NCBI GenBank assembly: GCA_020724525.1 | Contig: DYGU01000001.1 | Span: forward strand, 62,001 to 126,000 | Source: Dehalococcoides mccartyi | GTDB taxonomy: Bacteria > Chloroflexota > Dehalococcoidia > GIF9 > DYGU01 | Length of the DNA: 64,000 bases | Direction: 5' to 3' | Shown here: piece by piece, positions 10,230-21,001 of the stretch | Numbering within the stretch: the first letter of the stretch is position 1 | Layout: each line of letters begins with the position of its first letter | Program-made: the position numbers and the translations under genes | Notes under the pieces: model-generated | Told to the model about the DNA's origin: nothing | Databases searched by the model: none | Seen by the model: the letters and a program-made list of their open reading frames with translations, nothing else

Positions 10230-10998
10230 ATGTTGAAAACCAGAATTACCGAGATGCTGGGCATAAAGTACCCTATCATCCAGGGAGGAATGCTATGGAT
10301 AGCTCGAGCCGAATTAGCTGCTGCCGTATCTAATGCCAGCGGGTTAGGAATAATCACCTCGGCAAACTTTGTTGATGGTAAAGAACTGAGAGAAGAGATA
10401 AGAAAAACGAAAAGCCTTACTGACAAGCCCTTTGGGGTGAACATAAGCCTTTTCCCCAGTATCAGACCTTTGCCAAATGATGAATTCATTGATGTTGTTA
10501 TTGAAGAGGGAGTCAAAGCTGACAGTTAACGCTGTAAAAGTGCCCGTTATCGCCGCTGGAGGCATTGGTGATGCCCGGGGCTTTGTGGCTGCTTTAGCCT
10601 TAGGGGCTGAAGGTGTTATTATGGGGACTCGTTTTATGGCAACTTTGGAATGCCCGGCACATCCCAAATTTAAGGAATGGTTGCTACAAGCTAAAGAAAC
10701 CGACACCGTTCTTGTGGAGCGCTCTATACGGAATACAGCTCGAGCCCTGAGGAATAAGGCTGCCGAAAAGGTACTGGAAATGGAAGCCCGCGGGGCTACT
10801 CTGGAAGAGCTATTAACGGTCATCTCTGGAGAAAATTACAAAAGGGTATTTCTTAACGGCGAGCTGGATGCTGGCATAGCCAGTTGCGGTCAGGTAGTCG
10901 GCTTAATCTATGACCTGCCTACGGTCAAAGAAGTTATTGACACCATTATCACCGAAGCCAGGGCTATTACACAAAGATTTTTATCTTCTTTTAGGTGA
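10230..10998 (+). pseudogene. Nitronate monooxygenase / enoyl-ACP reductase II-like protein with internal deletion
   Basis: N-terminal TRITEMLGIKYPIIQGGMLWIA (10230-10529) and C-terminal VPVIAAGGIGDARGFVAALALGAEGVIMGTRF (10477-10998) lie in different frames; the central part of the barrel is absent. Confidence 0.75.
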
Positions 10999-11020
10999 AA
11001 CCAAACCTACTGATAAGAGA

Positions 11021-11455
11021 ATGTTTATCAACAAGCCACCAGCCTTGAAGAAAACGCGCAAAAGCTGGCGGGAGAAACTGGCAGATGACAAAGGCTTACC
11101 AAAAGTTGAAAAAATCACCGATAAGATGAGTAAAAGATGGGGGACAGGGACTGTTGTTATTCCAGCACCAAAAGAAGTGGACGAAATTATGAAGACTGTC
11201 CCTGAAGGCAAACTTATCACCATAAACGAAATCCGCATCATACTGGCTAAAAAGCACGGTGCTACCATCGGCTGTCCCATAACTACCGGAATTTTCGCCT
11301 TGATTACGGCTCAGGCTGCTGACGAGGCTGCCAGAGAGGGAGAGAAAGATGTTACTCCCTACTGGCGCACACTAAAATCTGACGGAGAACTCAATGAAAA
11401 ATATCCGGGAGGCGCTGAAGCCCAAGCAGTCCGTTTAAGAGAGACATACTATTGA
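11021..11455 (+). CDS. MGMT/alkyltransferase-like DNA-binding fold protein
   Basis: VPEGKLITINEIRIILAKKHGATIGCPITTGIFA...YWRTLKSDGELNEKYPGGAEAQAVRLRETYY resembles the MGMT C-terminal domain. Confidence 0.55.
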   Translation: MFINKPPALKKTRKSWREKLADDKGLPKVEKITDKMSKRWGTGTVVIPAPKEVDEIMKTVPEGKLITINEIRIILAKKHGATIGCPITTGIFALITAQAADEAAREGEKDVTPYWRTLKSDGELNEKYPGGAEAQAVRLRETYY

Positions 11456-11526
11456 GCCGGGGAAGGGTAAAAAGTCGCCAAAGTTGAAGGATTTTGAAAA
11501 GTCTCTACTAAAGCTGTAAGTTTGAG

Positions 11527-13237
<1,711 letters not shown>

Positions 13238-13295
13238 GATATTGTCAAAATTATTCTAATATTTATTTATCACCAGGCAATTTTTTGGTGGCAGT

Positions 13296-14234
13296 TTATT
13301 GGTATCTCGGTTCTGGATAGGGACGGCTCAGGATTTCGAGGAGGACAGCACCCTCCGCTCCCAGTAACCTTAGCTGAATAAAGCTACGTAATTCCTTAAA
13401 GTCCATTCCAAAAAGGAAACTCCATAAAGAAATAGGTTCGGGTTTATAATATTTTATTTTGGGTTTTTCAATACCAGCTAATTTAGCTGCGGTGTCTATA
13501 GCTGTCTGGAGTCCTCCCAGCTCATCAATAAGCCCCAATTCCTTAGCTTGAGCACCAGTATAAAGTTCCCCTGTAGCTAATTCCCTTACTTTCCTTTCCT
13601 CTAAATTTCTACCTTCAGCTACCACTTGAATAAACTGGTCATAATACTGGTCGGTCATTTCCTGCATTATTTCTTTTTCTTCCGGAGTAAGTTCCCTTAA
13701 CCCAAAATACATATCCTTATGTTTACCACCGGTGAAAGTTTCTACTTTTATACCGAGCTTATCGAAGAGACCTTTTACATTCGGTATTTGGGCAATAACA
13801 CCTATGCTCCCGGTCAAAGTGCCCGGCAGAGCCACAATTTTGTCAGCCTTTGCTGAGATAAAATAACCCCCTGAAGTCGCCACACCTCCCATACTGACCA
13901 CAACCGGCTTTTTTATTCGTTCTATCTCGGCGACAATTTCCTGACACGCAGCGACACTACCACCTGGGCTTTCTACCCGAAGAACAACGGCTTTAACCCC
14001 TACATCCTTGTCAGCTCGCCTTAATTGCTCACGGACTTTCTCCGGAGTAACCGCCGGACCAAATAAAAAACCAGTTTCCCCAGACTGAATAGGACCAACT
14101 AAAGAAATTACGGCAACTTTACTTCCCCCGGCGGCACAACCCAAGGCAGAGGTCATTAATAAAACAAGCAAGACAACTAAACCAGCTACACCTATCTTGT
14201 TCACAGTGCACCTCCTATTGATTGATGTGAACAT
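13296..14234 (-). CDS. sppA: Signal peptide peptidase SppA
   Basis: N-terminal signal/lipobox-like LLMTSALGC; LRVESPGGSVAACQEI and GGVATSGGYFISAKADKIVALPGTLTGSIGVI. Confidence 0.92.
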   Translation of the reverse strand: MFTSINRRCTVNKIGVAGLVVLLVLLMTSALGCAAGGSKVAVISLVGPIQSGETGFLFGPAVTPEKVREQLRRADKDVGVKAVVLRVESPGGSVAACQEIVAEIERIKKPVVVSMGGVATSGGYFISAKADKIVALPGTLTGSIGVIAQIPNVKGLFDKLGIKVETFTGGKHKDMYFGLRELTPEEKEIMQEMTDQYYDQFIQVVAEGRNLEERKVRELATGELYTGAQAKELGLIDELGGLQTAIDTAAKLAGIEKPKIKYYKPEPISLWSFLFGMDFKELRSFIQLRLLGAEGAVLLEILSRPYPEPRYQ

Positions 14235-14270
14235 TATGTTAACGCACTTTCCTACCCGGGTTCAGGACCA

Positions 14271-14693
14271 TTATGTTGTTCGGCGTTGATGGTCAAGATA
14301 ACCCTGCAAGATAAAAGCCGCCGCCATTGCATCCCGGTGGGCTTTTCGCCTTTTACTTTTGACGCCAGCCTCTACAAGCAAACGCTCCGCAGCACTACTG
14401 GACAACCTTTCATCCCAGGTCTCTACTGGGATATCAACCTCTTGAGAAAACCGTTTCAAAAAAGCCTGGACTTTCTCCACTTCTCTACCAATCTCTCCTC
14501 TTAAGGTGCGAGGTAAGCCGACTATTATTCGCTCTACTTGATACTGGTGGACCAATTCTTTGACTGTCTCCATCACCTCCTCTTCGCCTTTTCGGAAGAT
14601 AACTGTTAGGGGAAAAGCCAGTGTTTGCTCAGGGTCACTAATGGCTACTCCTACCCGCTTCTCCCCTAGGTCTAATCCCAAAATGCGCACCAA
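14271..14693 (-). CDS. ruvX: YqgF/RuvX putative Holliday junction resolvase
   Basis: RILGLDLGEKRVGVAISDPEQTLAFPL, IIVGLPRTLRGE, WDERLSSSAAERLL, HRDAMAAAFILQGYL. Confidence 0.93.
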   Translation of the reverse strand: MVRILGLDLGEKRVGVAISDPEQTLAFPLTVIFRKGEEEVMETVKELVHQYQVERIIVGLPRTLRGEIGREVEKVQAFLKRFSQEVDIPVETWDERLSSSAAERLLVEAGVKSKRRKAHRDAMAAAFILQGYLDHQRRTT

Positions 14694-15017
14694 ATCCCTC
14701 CTCTATAGCTATCTGGAATCAAATTATAGCATACTTTTAAAAGGTAGCGACATTAGCTTTAATAGACGCTACTCTAAATGGCTTACAAGAACCTCCAGGG
14801 CACAATCCTCCCGAAATCGGTCAAATATGAAACAGAAGTGGAATTAGCGGATGAGAGAGTAATCAGCAGAAGGCTTGCCTTAAAGGCAAATTCCATTACT
14901 CGGGGTTGGAGAAGGCCGCAGCTATAAGATTTAAAAACTTATTTATTGAACCTTAAGGATTACAACAATCGCGACACTAAGGAAGAAGGGGGACGGGCAA
15001 GACTCGCGAGTCAACTC

Positions 15018-15476
15018 TTAGCTTAGGCTATTGAGCGCCACAAGGTAAGAGAGTCTTCTGCCAAGTGGCCTAATTAAACTTTTTTCATCTGCTGTTATAA
15101 AGCTCCAGCCAAGGTGCTCTGCCAATTGAAGATAAACGGCATCATAGAAAGTGCACAAATATCTATTTGCTAAGCGAAAGGCTTCTTCTAAAACGGCCGG
15201 CCTTTCCTCTATTAGGGGTAGTGGCAACTGCTGGAAGCGCCGAATGGCTTCCAAGGCATTAAGCTCGTTTATCCGGCCTTTTATGACAGCTCTTCTGATA
15301 GCTGCAGGGACCTCATAAAGTGCCAGGCGTGGAGCTACAATAGCCACTTCCCCCTCTGCAAACCGTTGAAAAAGTGTATCAGCCTTGTCCGTCCAGGGTT
15401 CGTCACGCAAATAGAGTTTAGTTATGACATTCGAATCCACTACAAAAGGGCCGTTCTTACTCTTCTGATCCATCAC
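15018..15476 (-). CDS. PIN-domain (VapC-like) ribonuclease toxin
   Basis: FVVDSNVITKLYLRDEPWTDKADTLF...ALYEVPAAIRRAV...YLCTFYDAVYLQLAEHLGWSFITADEKSL. Confidence 0.85.
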   Translation of the reverse strand: MMDQKSKNGPFVVDSNVITKLYLRDEPWTDKADTLFQRFAEGEVAIVAPRLALYEVPAAIRRAVIKGRINELNALEAIRRFQQLPLPLIEERPAVLEEAFRLANRYLCTFYDAVYLQLAEHLGWSFITADEKSLIRPLGRRLSYLVALNSLS

Positions 15477-15804
15477 GAAGCTGCCGGATTAAAACCTGTG
15501 TCGTAAGAGGTCTAATATCAAGCTTTGCACGAATTTCATGTGCTGATTTAATTGCTTCTCGGCGAGCAGCGAGCTCATCAGCGCTTGGTTTAGGTAGATG
15601 ACCAGCCCTTAAATCTTCAAAACTTACCTCCGGGTGACCGGCCCATCTAACTAGCCAGCTATCGGCTGCTAAAGGTAACTCTATTGTGGCAATCTCAAAT
15701 TGAACCCTACCTTGGTTATCTTCAAACCGCCCATATAGAGGTATATATACTCCCATGCGATTTTCTACCATCTCAGTAAGTGCCGGTGAAGTGACAAACA
15801 TCAT
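15457..15804 (-). CDS. Small hypothetical protein, putative antitoxin for the adjacent PIN toxin
   Basis: Overlaps PIN ORF by 20 nt and upstream ORF by 4 nt; family not recognised. Confidence 0.6.
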   Translation of the reverse strand: MMFVTSPALTEMVENRMGVYIPLYGRFEDNQGRVQFEIATIELPLAADSWLVRWAGHPEVSFEDLRAGHLPKPSADELAARREAIKSAHEIRAKLDIRPLTTQVLIRQLRDGSEE

Positions 15805-16475
15805 CTGAGCACCTCCACTATAATAGCTTCCACCTTTTGGCTGGTTCCTATAGCAAAGTCATAGGCTCGTTTTACGAAATCTCGAATGTCTTTCTCAGAA
15901 TAATCAAGTCCTTCTGTTCTTAGGTAATAATCAATATCTAAAAAGGTTGAAACTTGAGGTAGTTCAGATGGCGGCGAAAATAGGAGGCTTTGAAGCGAAA
16001 CCAGTTCCGCAGGGCGGAATGAAATGTTTACTCCACACCCTTCATGTTCTGACCTAAGGGAAAGCCCAACATCAACCGAGCTTTGGACCAAAGCGTTCTC
16101 TTTAAACAAGCGATCCTTATACCTCAAAACAAGCTCTTCAAAACTAATGTTTGCAGGCTTTATCCAAAAGCTTCTTGCTCCCAACCGAATTAAAGGTGGC
16201 AGAGGGATAAGCTCGTTTATCCTACGGAAAACTTGCATCACAATATCAATACAATAGCCCGGATTTGGCACATATTCCATATCTACAACACTTCTTTCTG
16301 GGTCCACTATCAGCCGCATTTTCTTTTCCTTTACACCCAGCCCAAATCCAGGTATGATTACTGGTGCCCTCTCCACTTCCTCTCCTGTAAGTGTAGCATA
16401 AAGTTGATCATAGACTGTGAATAACCTATGTAAACCTTTATACCGTAACTCCACAAAGAATTTTATGATCTCCAC
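15801..16475 (-). CDS. Hypothetical protein, possibly TIGR04255-like
   Basis: 224 aa uninterrupted ORF at the head of the overlapping operon; family resemblance is weak. Confidence 0.6.
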   Translation of the reverse strand: MEIIKFFVELRYKGLHRLFTVYDQLYATLTGEEVERAPVIIPGFGLGVKEKKMRLIVDPERSVVDMEYVPNPGYCIDIVMQVFRRINELIPLPPLIRLGARSFWIKPANISFEELVLRYKDRLFKENALVQSSVDVGLSLRSEHEGCGVNISFRPAELVSLQSLLFSPPSELPQVSTFLDIDYYLRTEGLDYSEKDIRDFVKRAYDFAIGTSQKVEAIIVEVLR

Positions 16476-16653
16476 TTTTTCACCACCGTTTGTGCTCTTA
16501 TCCTACATTATAAAACCCTGTCAATCAAGCGATTTTTGTCAACAAAGCGTCACCTACCACGTTATTTGTCGGGGGTCTATCAACTAATTCCCCCAGGGTG
16601 ATTGCCACTTATCCCCCCCCACCCCAGGACCCTGGATATAAATTTATTAAACC

Positions 16654-17090
16654 TTAAGAGTGTTTCATTAACCATCTGTTCTCACCAATTATTTGGCACT
16701 CGTATCTCAGTTTGCTAAGCGAGACAAGCTCTTTGATTTTAGACTTTAGCCCCTCCAGCTTTTCTATATCAAACTCCGGTTTCTGAGTACTTGGGTTAAG
16801 GCACTGTTCGCGAGCCGTATAGATTCTCCTTAGTTCTTCCACTTCCCTAAACCAGTACACTCTATCGATTTCGGGGATCTCATTTCCGATGAAGAAGTCA
16901 ACAACCCTGTCCTCAACACCGTGATTAGTCAGTTGTGTTACGAAGAACTTTCTTAGCGAATGCGCACTTAGAATGCCATATTTGCCACTTCCGTTGAAGC
17001 CTACTTAGTTGCCACAGTTTGAAGCATTTTATTGAATTTTTGGTGGCTTAATGCCTTCGTTCCTCTCTTTGTTCTGAGAATAAGAACAGC
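16654..17090 (-). pseudogene. Tyrosine recombinase C-terminal remnant
   Basis: Across frames: LRTKRGTKALSHQKFNKMLQTVATK + VGFNGSGKYGILSAHSLRKFFVTQLTNHGVEDRVVDFFIGNEIPEIDRVYWFREVEELRRIY; HSLRKFF and the RVYW tyrosine are recombinase motifs. Confidence 0.75.
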
Positions 17091-17590
17091 TTGCACAATC
17101 TGCTCAGCAGGTCTATCCGCCTTCCAGTCACGGGTCATGTTGTCCCAGGTAATCACTGAGTAGCCTAAGTTTTGAGCAGTCCGCATTAGCCAAGGTGTAC
17201 GAAAGCCATAAGGAGGGCGAAAGAGCTTTACCTCAAACCCGGTATACTCGTAAATTGTCTGGCGGGTCAACTCAAGCTCCTGAGCAATTGTCTTGCCTAA
17301 CCTCAGGCATAGTGACTTGCGGTGATAGTAGGAATGATTTCCCAATAGATGTCCTTCAGCCATTATGCGTAGACAGACTTCAGGATAGTGACGAACATTT
17401 TGTCCAATCAGAAAGAAGGTGGCTTTTACTCCATATTGTCCTAATATATTGAGAACCTGGGAAGTATATGGTTCGTTCGGTCCATCATCAAAGGTTAACG
17501 CTATTTGATGGTGGTCGCGTTTACCATTAGACCACACCTTATCATAGAGCTACGAGCGGGGGTTCACACCATGGAAAGTGAGGAAAGCAC
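17085..17590 (-). pseudogene. NodB-type polysaccharide deacetylase, interrupted at both ends
   Basis: QIALTFDDGPNEPYTSQVLNILGQYGVKATFFLIG...GHLLGNHSYYHR...FRPPYG; in-frame TAG between NPRS and LYDKVW (17550-17552); C-terminus replaced by recombinase sequence. Confidence 0.8.
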
Positions 17591-18113
17591 CTAAGGTGGT
17601 AGTTACAGCAGCATAAAGCCACCTTATTAGAAAATTGAAGACTTTGCGAAAAAGCTGGTCCAGAATGATGTTGATGAAATTACCTATATAAGAGGTAATC
17701 TTAGCAATTCTGCCAGCGTCGAAGTAAGCATAAGGTCCGCTTACCACCACAGTCTCTGGCTCCCGGACAAAGCGCGACACAATAGCTGAAAGCCAACAAG
17801 TTGGCGCCTGGGTATCGGCATCGATAAAGGCAATAATCTCCCCTGTGGCTGCTTCGGCACCCTTTTGCCGAGCACAGGCAGGACTTCTCTTATTTTCGTA
17901 GACAAGCTTAGCCCCCCAGCTTAGAGCTACCCTTGCCGTTTTGTCCTCGCTGGCATTATCAGCCGCAATGACCTCATACTCTCCAGGGTAGTCCTGCCTT
18001 CTTATCGATTGTAAACAAAGGGGTAGATATTCTTCCTCATTGTAAGCCGGTATGACTACAGAGACAGAGGGAAGCTCTTTAGAATTAACCATTTGTGCTC
18101 GCATTACCTCCAT
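17550..18113 (-). pseudogene. GT2-family glycosyltransferase, C-terminally truncated
   Basis: PSVSVVIPAYNEEEYLPLCLQSIRRQDYPGEYEVIAADNASEDKT...IAFIDADTQAP; the C-terminal third looks replaced by the deacetylase N-terminal membrane segment. Confidence 0.75.
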
Positions 18114-18212
18114 CTGAGACTTAGCACCTGGGGAAAGACAGCCTAATCATATCCTCCTGGCAAAGCCTGCCTGTAATGCACCGGCGCATATGTGCACCTT
18201 TCATCGCACTGT

Positions 18213-20834
18213 TCAGGCGAGTCTTTTTATTAGCTCTTTGACCAGCTTAAGGGCTTCGTCGAGCTTGTCTTTGTCTTTGCCTCCAGCTTGGGCTAAATGG
18301 GCTTTGCCACCACCACTGCCACCGGTAATCTGGGCTACCTGTTTTATTAGCTCACCGGCATGGTAACCCCGAGCAACAAGGTCCTGGGTCACCATAGCTA
18401 TGAAATAGGGACGGTTGTTATATACTGTCCCTAGAACTATAATGGCACTTTTCAGCCGTTCCCGGAGGGCATCGCCCATTTCTCTTAAAGTGGGTATGGT
18501 GAGGGGCGGGACTCTGGTAGCAACCACAGTTATCCCATTGTATTTTTCGGATTGCTCAATCAACAAATCAACAATCCTTGAGGACAATTCCTTCTCCAGT
18601 TGCAAAGACCGCTTGCGTTCAGCGGCTAATTCAGCTTTAACTGTCTTCACTTTGGTCTCAACTTCATCAAGGGGGCTGTCCAGCTCACGGGCAACAACCT
18701 CTAAAGTAGATAGTTGATTCTGCAGGAAAGACTCTGCACCCAGCCCGGTAACGGCTTCAATACGGCGTAAGCCGGTGCCAATACTGCCCTCACTGATGAT
18801 AAGAAAAAGACCAATCTCCCCTGTTGCCATAACATGAGTCCCACCACAAAGTTCAGAACTTATAGAGGGCTGCCCGATTTCTATTACCTGGACTGTCTCC
18901 CCATATTTTTCGGTAAATAGAGCGATGGCACCTTCGGCAATAGCCTGGGTGTAAGTAGTAAACTTGCTTTTAACAGGGAGGTTGTGGCGGATTTTTTCGT
19001 TTACAAACTGCTGAATTGATAGGAGCTGGTCTTTAGTAACCGGTGCCAGCTGAGAATAGTCAAATCTGAATCTGTCAGGAGCTACTAAAGATCCTTTCTG
19101 ATAGATATGACTGCCCAGAACCTGGCGCAAGGCAGCCTGAAGAAGATGAGTAGCTGTGTGATTGCGGGCAATGTCCTGCCGACGGTCTACATCTACCTGA
19201 GCCAGAACTTTATCACCAACTGAAATTTGTCCTGTTACTACCTTGCCAATATGAACGTAGTTGCCGATGGTATTGGTTACTACCACTTCACCTCGGGAGC
19301 TGATTATTTCCCCGGTATCACCAACTTGCCCTCCCATCTCAGCATAGAAAGGTGTCTTATCCAGCAATATTTCAACTTCCAGCCCCTCAGAAGCAGAAGT
19401 TGCTTCTTGATTATCTGCCCTTAGACCGGTAATAACCGCCTGAGTGCTGGTTGTTTCATAGCCGACAAAGGTTTGGGTTTTTTGTACAGTGACTTTCTCT
19501 GTCAAACTAATTGTTTCAGTAAGAGTAACAACAAATTTCTGAGCTGCCCGGGCTCTTTGTCGTTGGCGCTCCATTTCAACTTCAAAGCCTTCTATATCAA
19601 CAGATAAGCCTCGCTCCCTGGCAATCTCTAAGGTCAGTTCATGGGGGAAACCGTAGGTATCGTAAAGGGTAAAGACGTTCTCTCCGGGAAGGTAGTGTTT
19701 TCCCTGACTCAGAGCCTGGTCAATAAATTTGTCTAATAAGTTAAGCCCCGTGTCTAAAGTATCGGCGAATTTGGCTTCTTCAGTTGTAATAACTTCACCA
19801 ATAAAGCGACGGTTGTCCATTAGTTCGGGGTAGATATGTCCCATCTGGTTAATAACAAGGTTAGTGATTTCAGTAAGGAAAGGTTTGTCTAACCCCAACC
19901 TTCTACCAAAAAGGGAAGCACGACGCAATACCCGGCGAAAGACATAGCCTCGTCCTTCATTGGAGGGCAAGATGCCATCAGCAATAAGAAAAGCAATGCC
20001 CCGGCTGTGCTCACCAATAATCCGAATCGCCCGGTCGGTAGTCTCATCAACACCATATTTCCTCTTTGTCTTGTCGGCAATAAGGCTGATCAGGGACAGG
20101 AAGAGGTCAGTATCATACACGGAAGACTTGCCTTGCACGACAGCAGCAGTCCGTTCCAGCCCCATACCAGTGTCAATGTTTGGTTTGGGTAGAAAAGTTC
20201 GTTGTCCGTCGCGGTCCTGGTTATACTGGATAAAGACTAAATTCCAGATTTCGGAGAAGCGAGCGCAGTTACAATTAGGCTGGCAATCTGGTCTGCCGCA
20301 GCCAATCTCTTCGCCAAAATCATAATGCATTTCGCTGCACGGTCCACAAGGTCCTGAATCCCCCGCTGGTCCCCAGAAATTGTCTTCTTCACCAAACCTC
20401 AGTATCTTACTTTCGGGAACCCCTACCTGACGCCAGTAATCAGAGGCTTCGTCATCATCAAGATAAACCGTTGCCCATAACCTTTGGGGTAAGAGTTTTA
20501 AGTATTGGGTAACAAATTCCCATGCCCAGGTGATAGCTTCCTTTTTAAAGTAATCCCCAACACTGAAGTTGCCCAGCATTTCAAAAAAGGTAAGGTGTTT
20601 AGAGTCGCCAATAGAATCAATATCCGTAGTCCGGAAACACTTCTGACAGGAGGTCAAGCGAGGGGCGGGAGGCGTTGTTAGTCCTAAAAAATAGGGCTTT
20701 ATCTGAACCATACCAGCAGTGGTCAAAAGCAAAGTAGGGTCGCCATGGGGAACTAAAGAGGAGGTGGGGATCCTTTTATGTCCTTTATCCTCAAAAAAGC
20801 GTAAAAAACTTTCTCGAATTTCGTCACTGGTCAT
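18213..20834 (-). CDS. alaS: Alanyl-tRNA synthetase
   Basis: MTSDEIRESFLRFFEDKGHKRIPTSSLVPHGDPTLLLTTAGMVQIKPYFLG; HTATHLLQAALRQVLG; SSELCGGTHV; GGSGGGKAHLAQAGG. Confidence 0.98.
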   Translation of the reverse strand: MTSDEIRESFLRFFEDKGHKRIPTSSLVPHGDPTLLLTTAGMVQIKPYFLGLTTPPAPRLTSCQKCFRTTDIDSIGDSKHLTFFEMLGNFSVGDYFKKEAITWAWEFVTQYLKLLPQRLWATVYLDDDEASDYWRQVGVPESKILRFGEEDNFWGPAGDSGPCGPCSEMHYDFGEEIGCGRPDCQPNCNCARFSEIWNLVFIQYNQDRDGQRTFLPKPNIDTGMGLERTAAVVQGKSSVYDTDLFLSLISLIADKTKRKYGVDETTDRAIRIIGEHSRGIAFLIADGILPSNEGRGYVFRRVLRRASLFGRRLGLDKPFLTEITNLVINQMGHIYPELMDNRRFIGEVITTEEAKFADTLDTGLNLLDKFIDQALSQGKHYLPGENVFTLYDTYGFPHELTLEIARERGLSVDIEGFEVEMERQRQRARAAQKFVVTLTETISLTEKVTVQKTQTFVGYETTSTQAVITGLRADNQEATSASEGLEVEILLDKTPFYAEMGGQVGDTGEIISSRGEVVVTNTIGNYVHIGKVVTGQISVGDKVLAQVDVDRRQDIARNHTATHLLQAALRQVLGSHIYQKGSLVAPDRFRFDYSQLAPVTKDQLLSIQQFVNEKIRHNLPVKSKFTTYTQAIAEGAIALFTEKYGETVQVIEIGQPSISSELCGGTHVMATGEIGLFLIISEGSIGTGLRRIEAVTGLGAESFLQNQLSTLEVVARELDSPLDEVETKVKTVKAELAAERKRSLQLEKELSSRIVDLLIEQSEKYNGITVVATRVPPLTIPTLREMGDALRERLKSAIIVLGTVYNNRPYFIAMVTQDLVARGYHAGELIKQVAQITGGSGGGKAHLAQAGGKDKDKLDEALKLVKELIKRLA

Positions 20835-20899
20835 GGGTAATAATCCGCTCTGCGATTTTAGTCGGTGCTGTTTTAGCTGTCAATTAATTACCCAATGAG

Positions 20900-20994
20900 A
20901 GTGTTTATCAACGATTTATTTGCAATGTAGGGCGACCCTTCAGGGTCGCTTTTCTGTGGCGAGGCTAAAGTCTCGCACTACATTAGTAAACACT
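20900..20994. repeat. Palindromic intergenic repeat with nested inverted repeats, MITE-like
   Basis: AGTGTTTA (20900-20907) / TAAACACT (20987-20994); ATGTAG (20925-20930) / CTACAT (20978-20983); inner GCGACCC-TTCA-GGGTCGC. Confidence 0.7.
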
Positions 20995-21001
20995 TTAGCT
21001 G

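Noticed and set aside
17550-17552. In-frame TAG as evidence of stop-codon recoding (e.g. pyrrolysine)
   Set aside because: The locus has other lesions (truncation, integrase junction, frameshift), so a nonsense mutation in a pseudogene is simpler.
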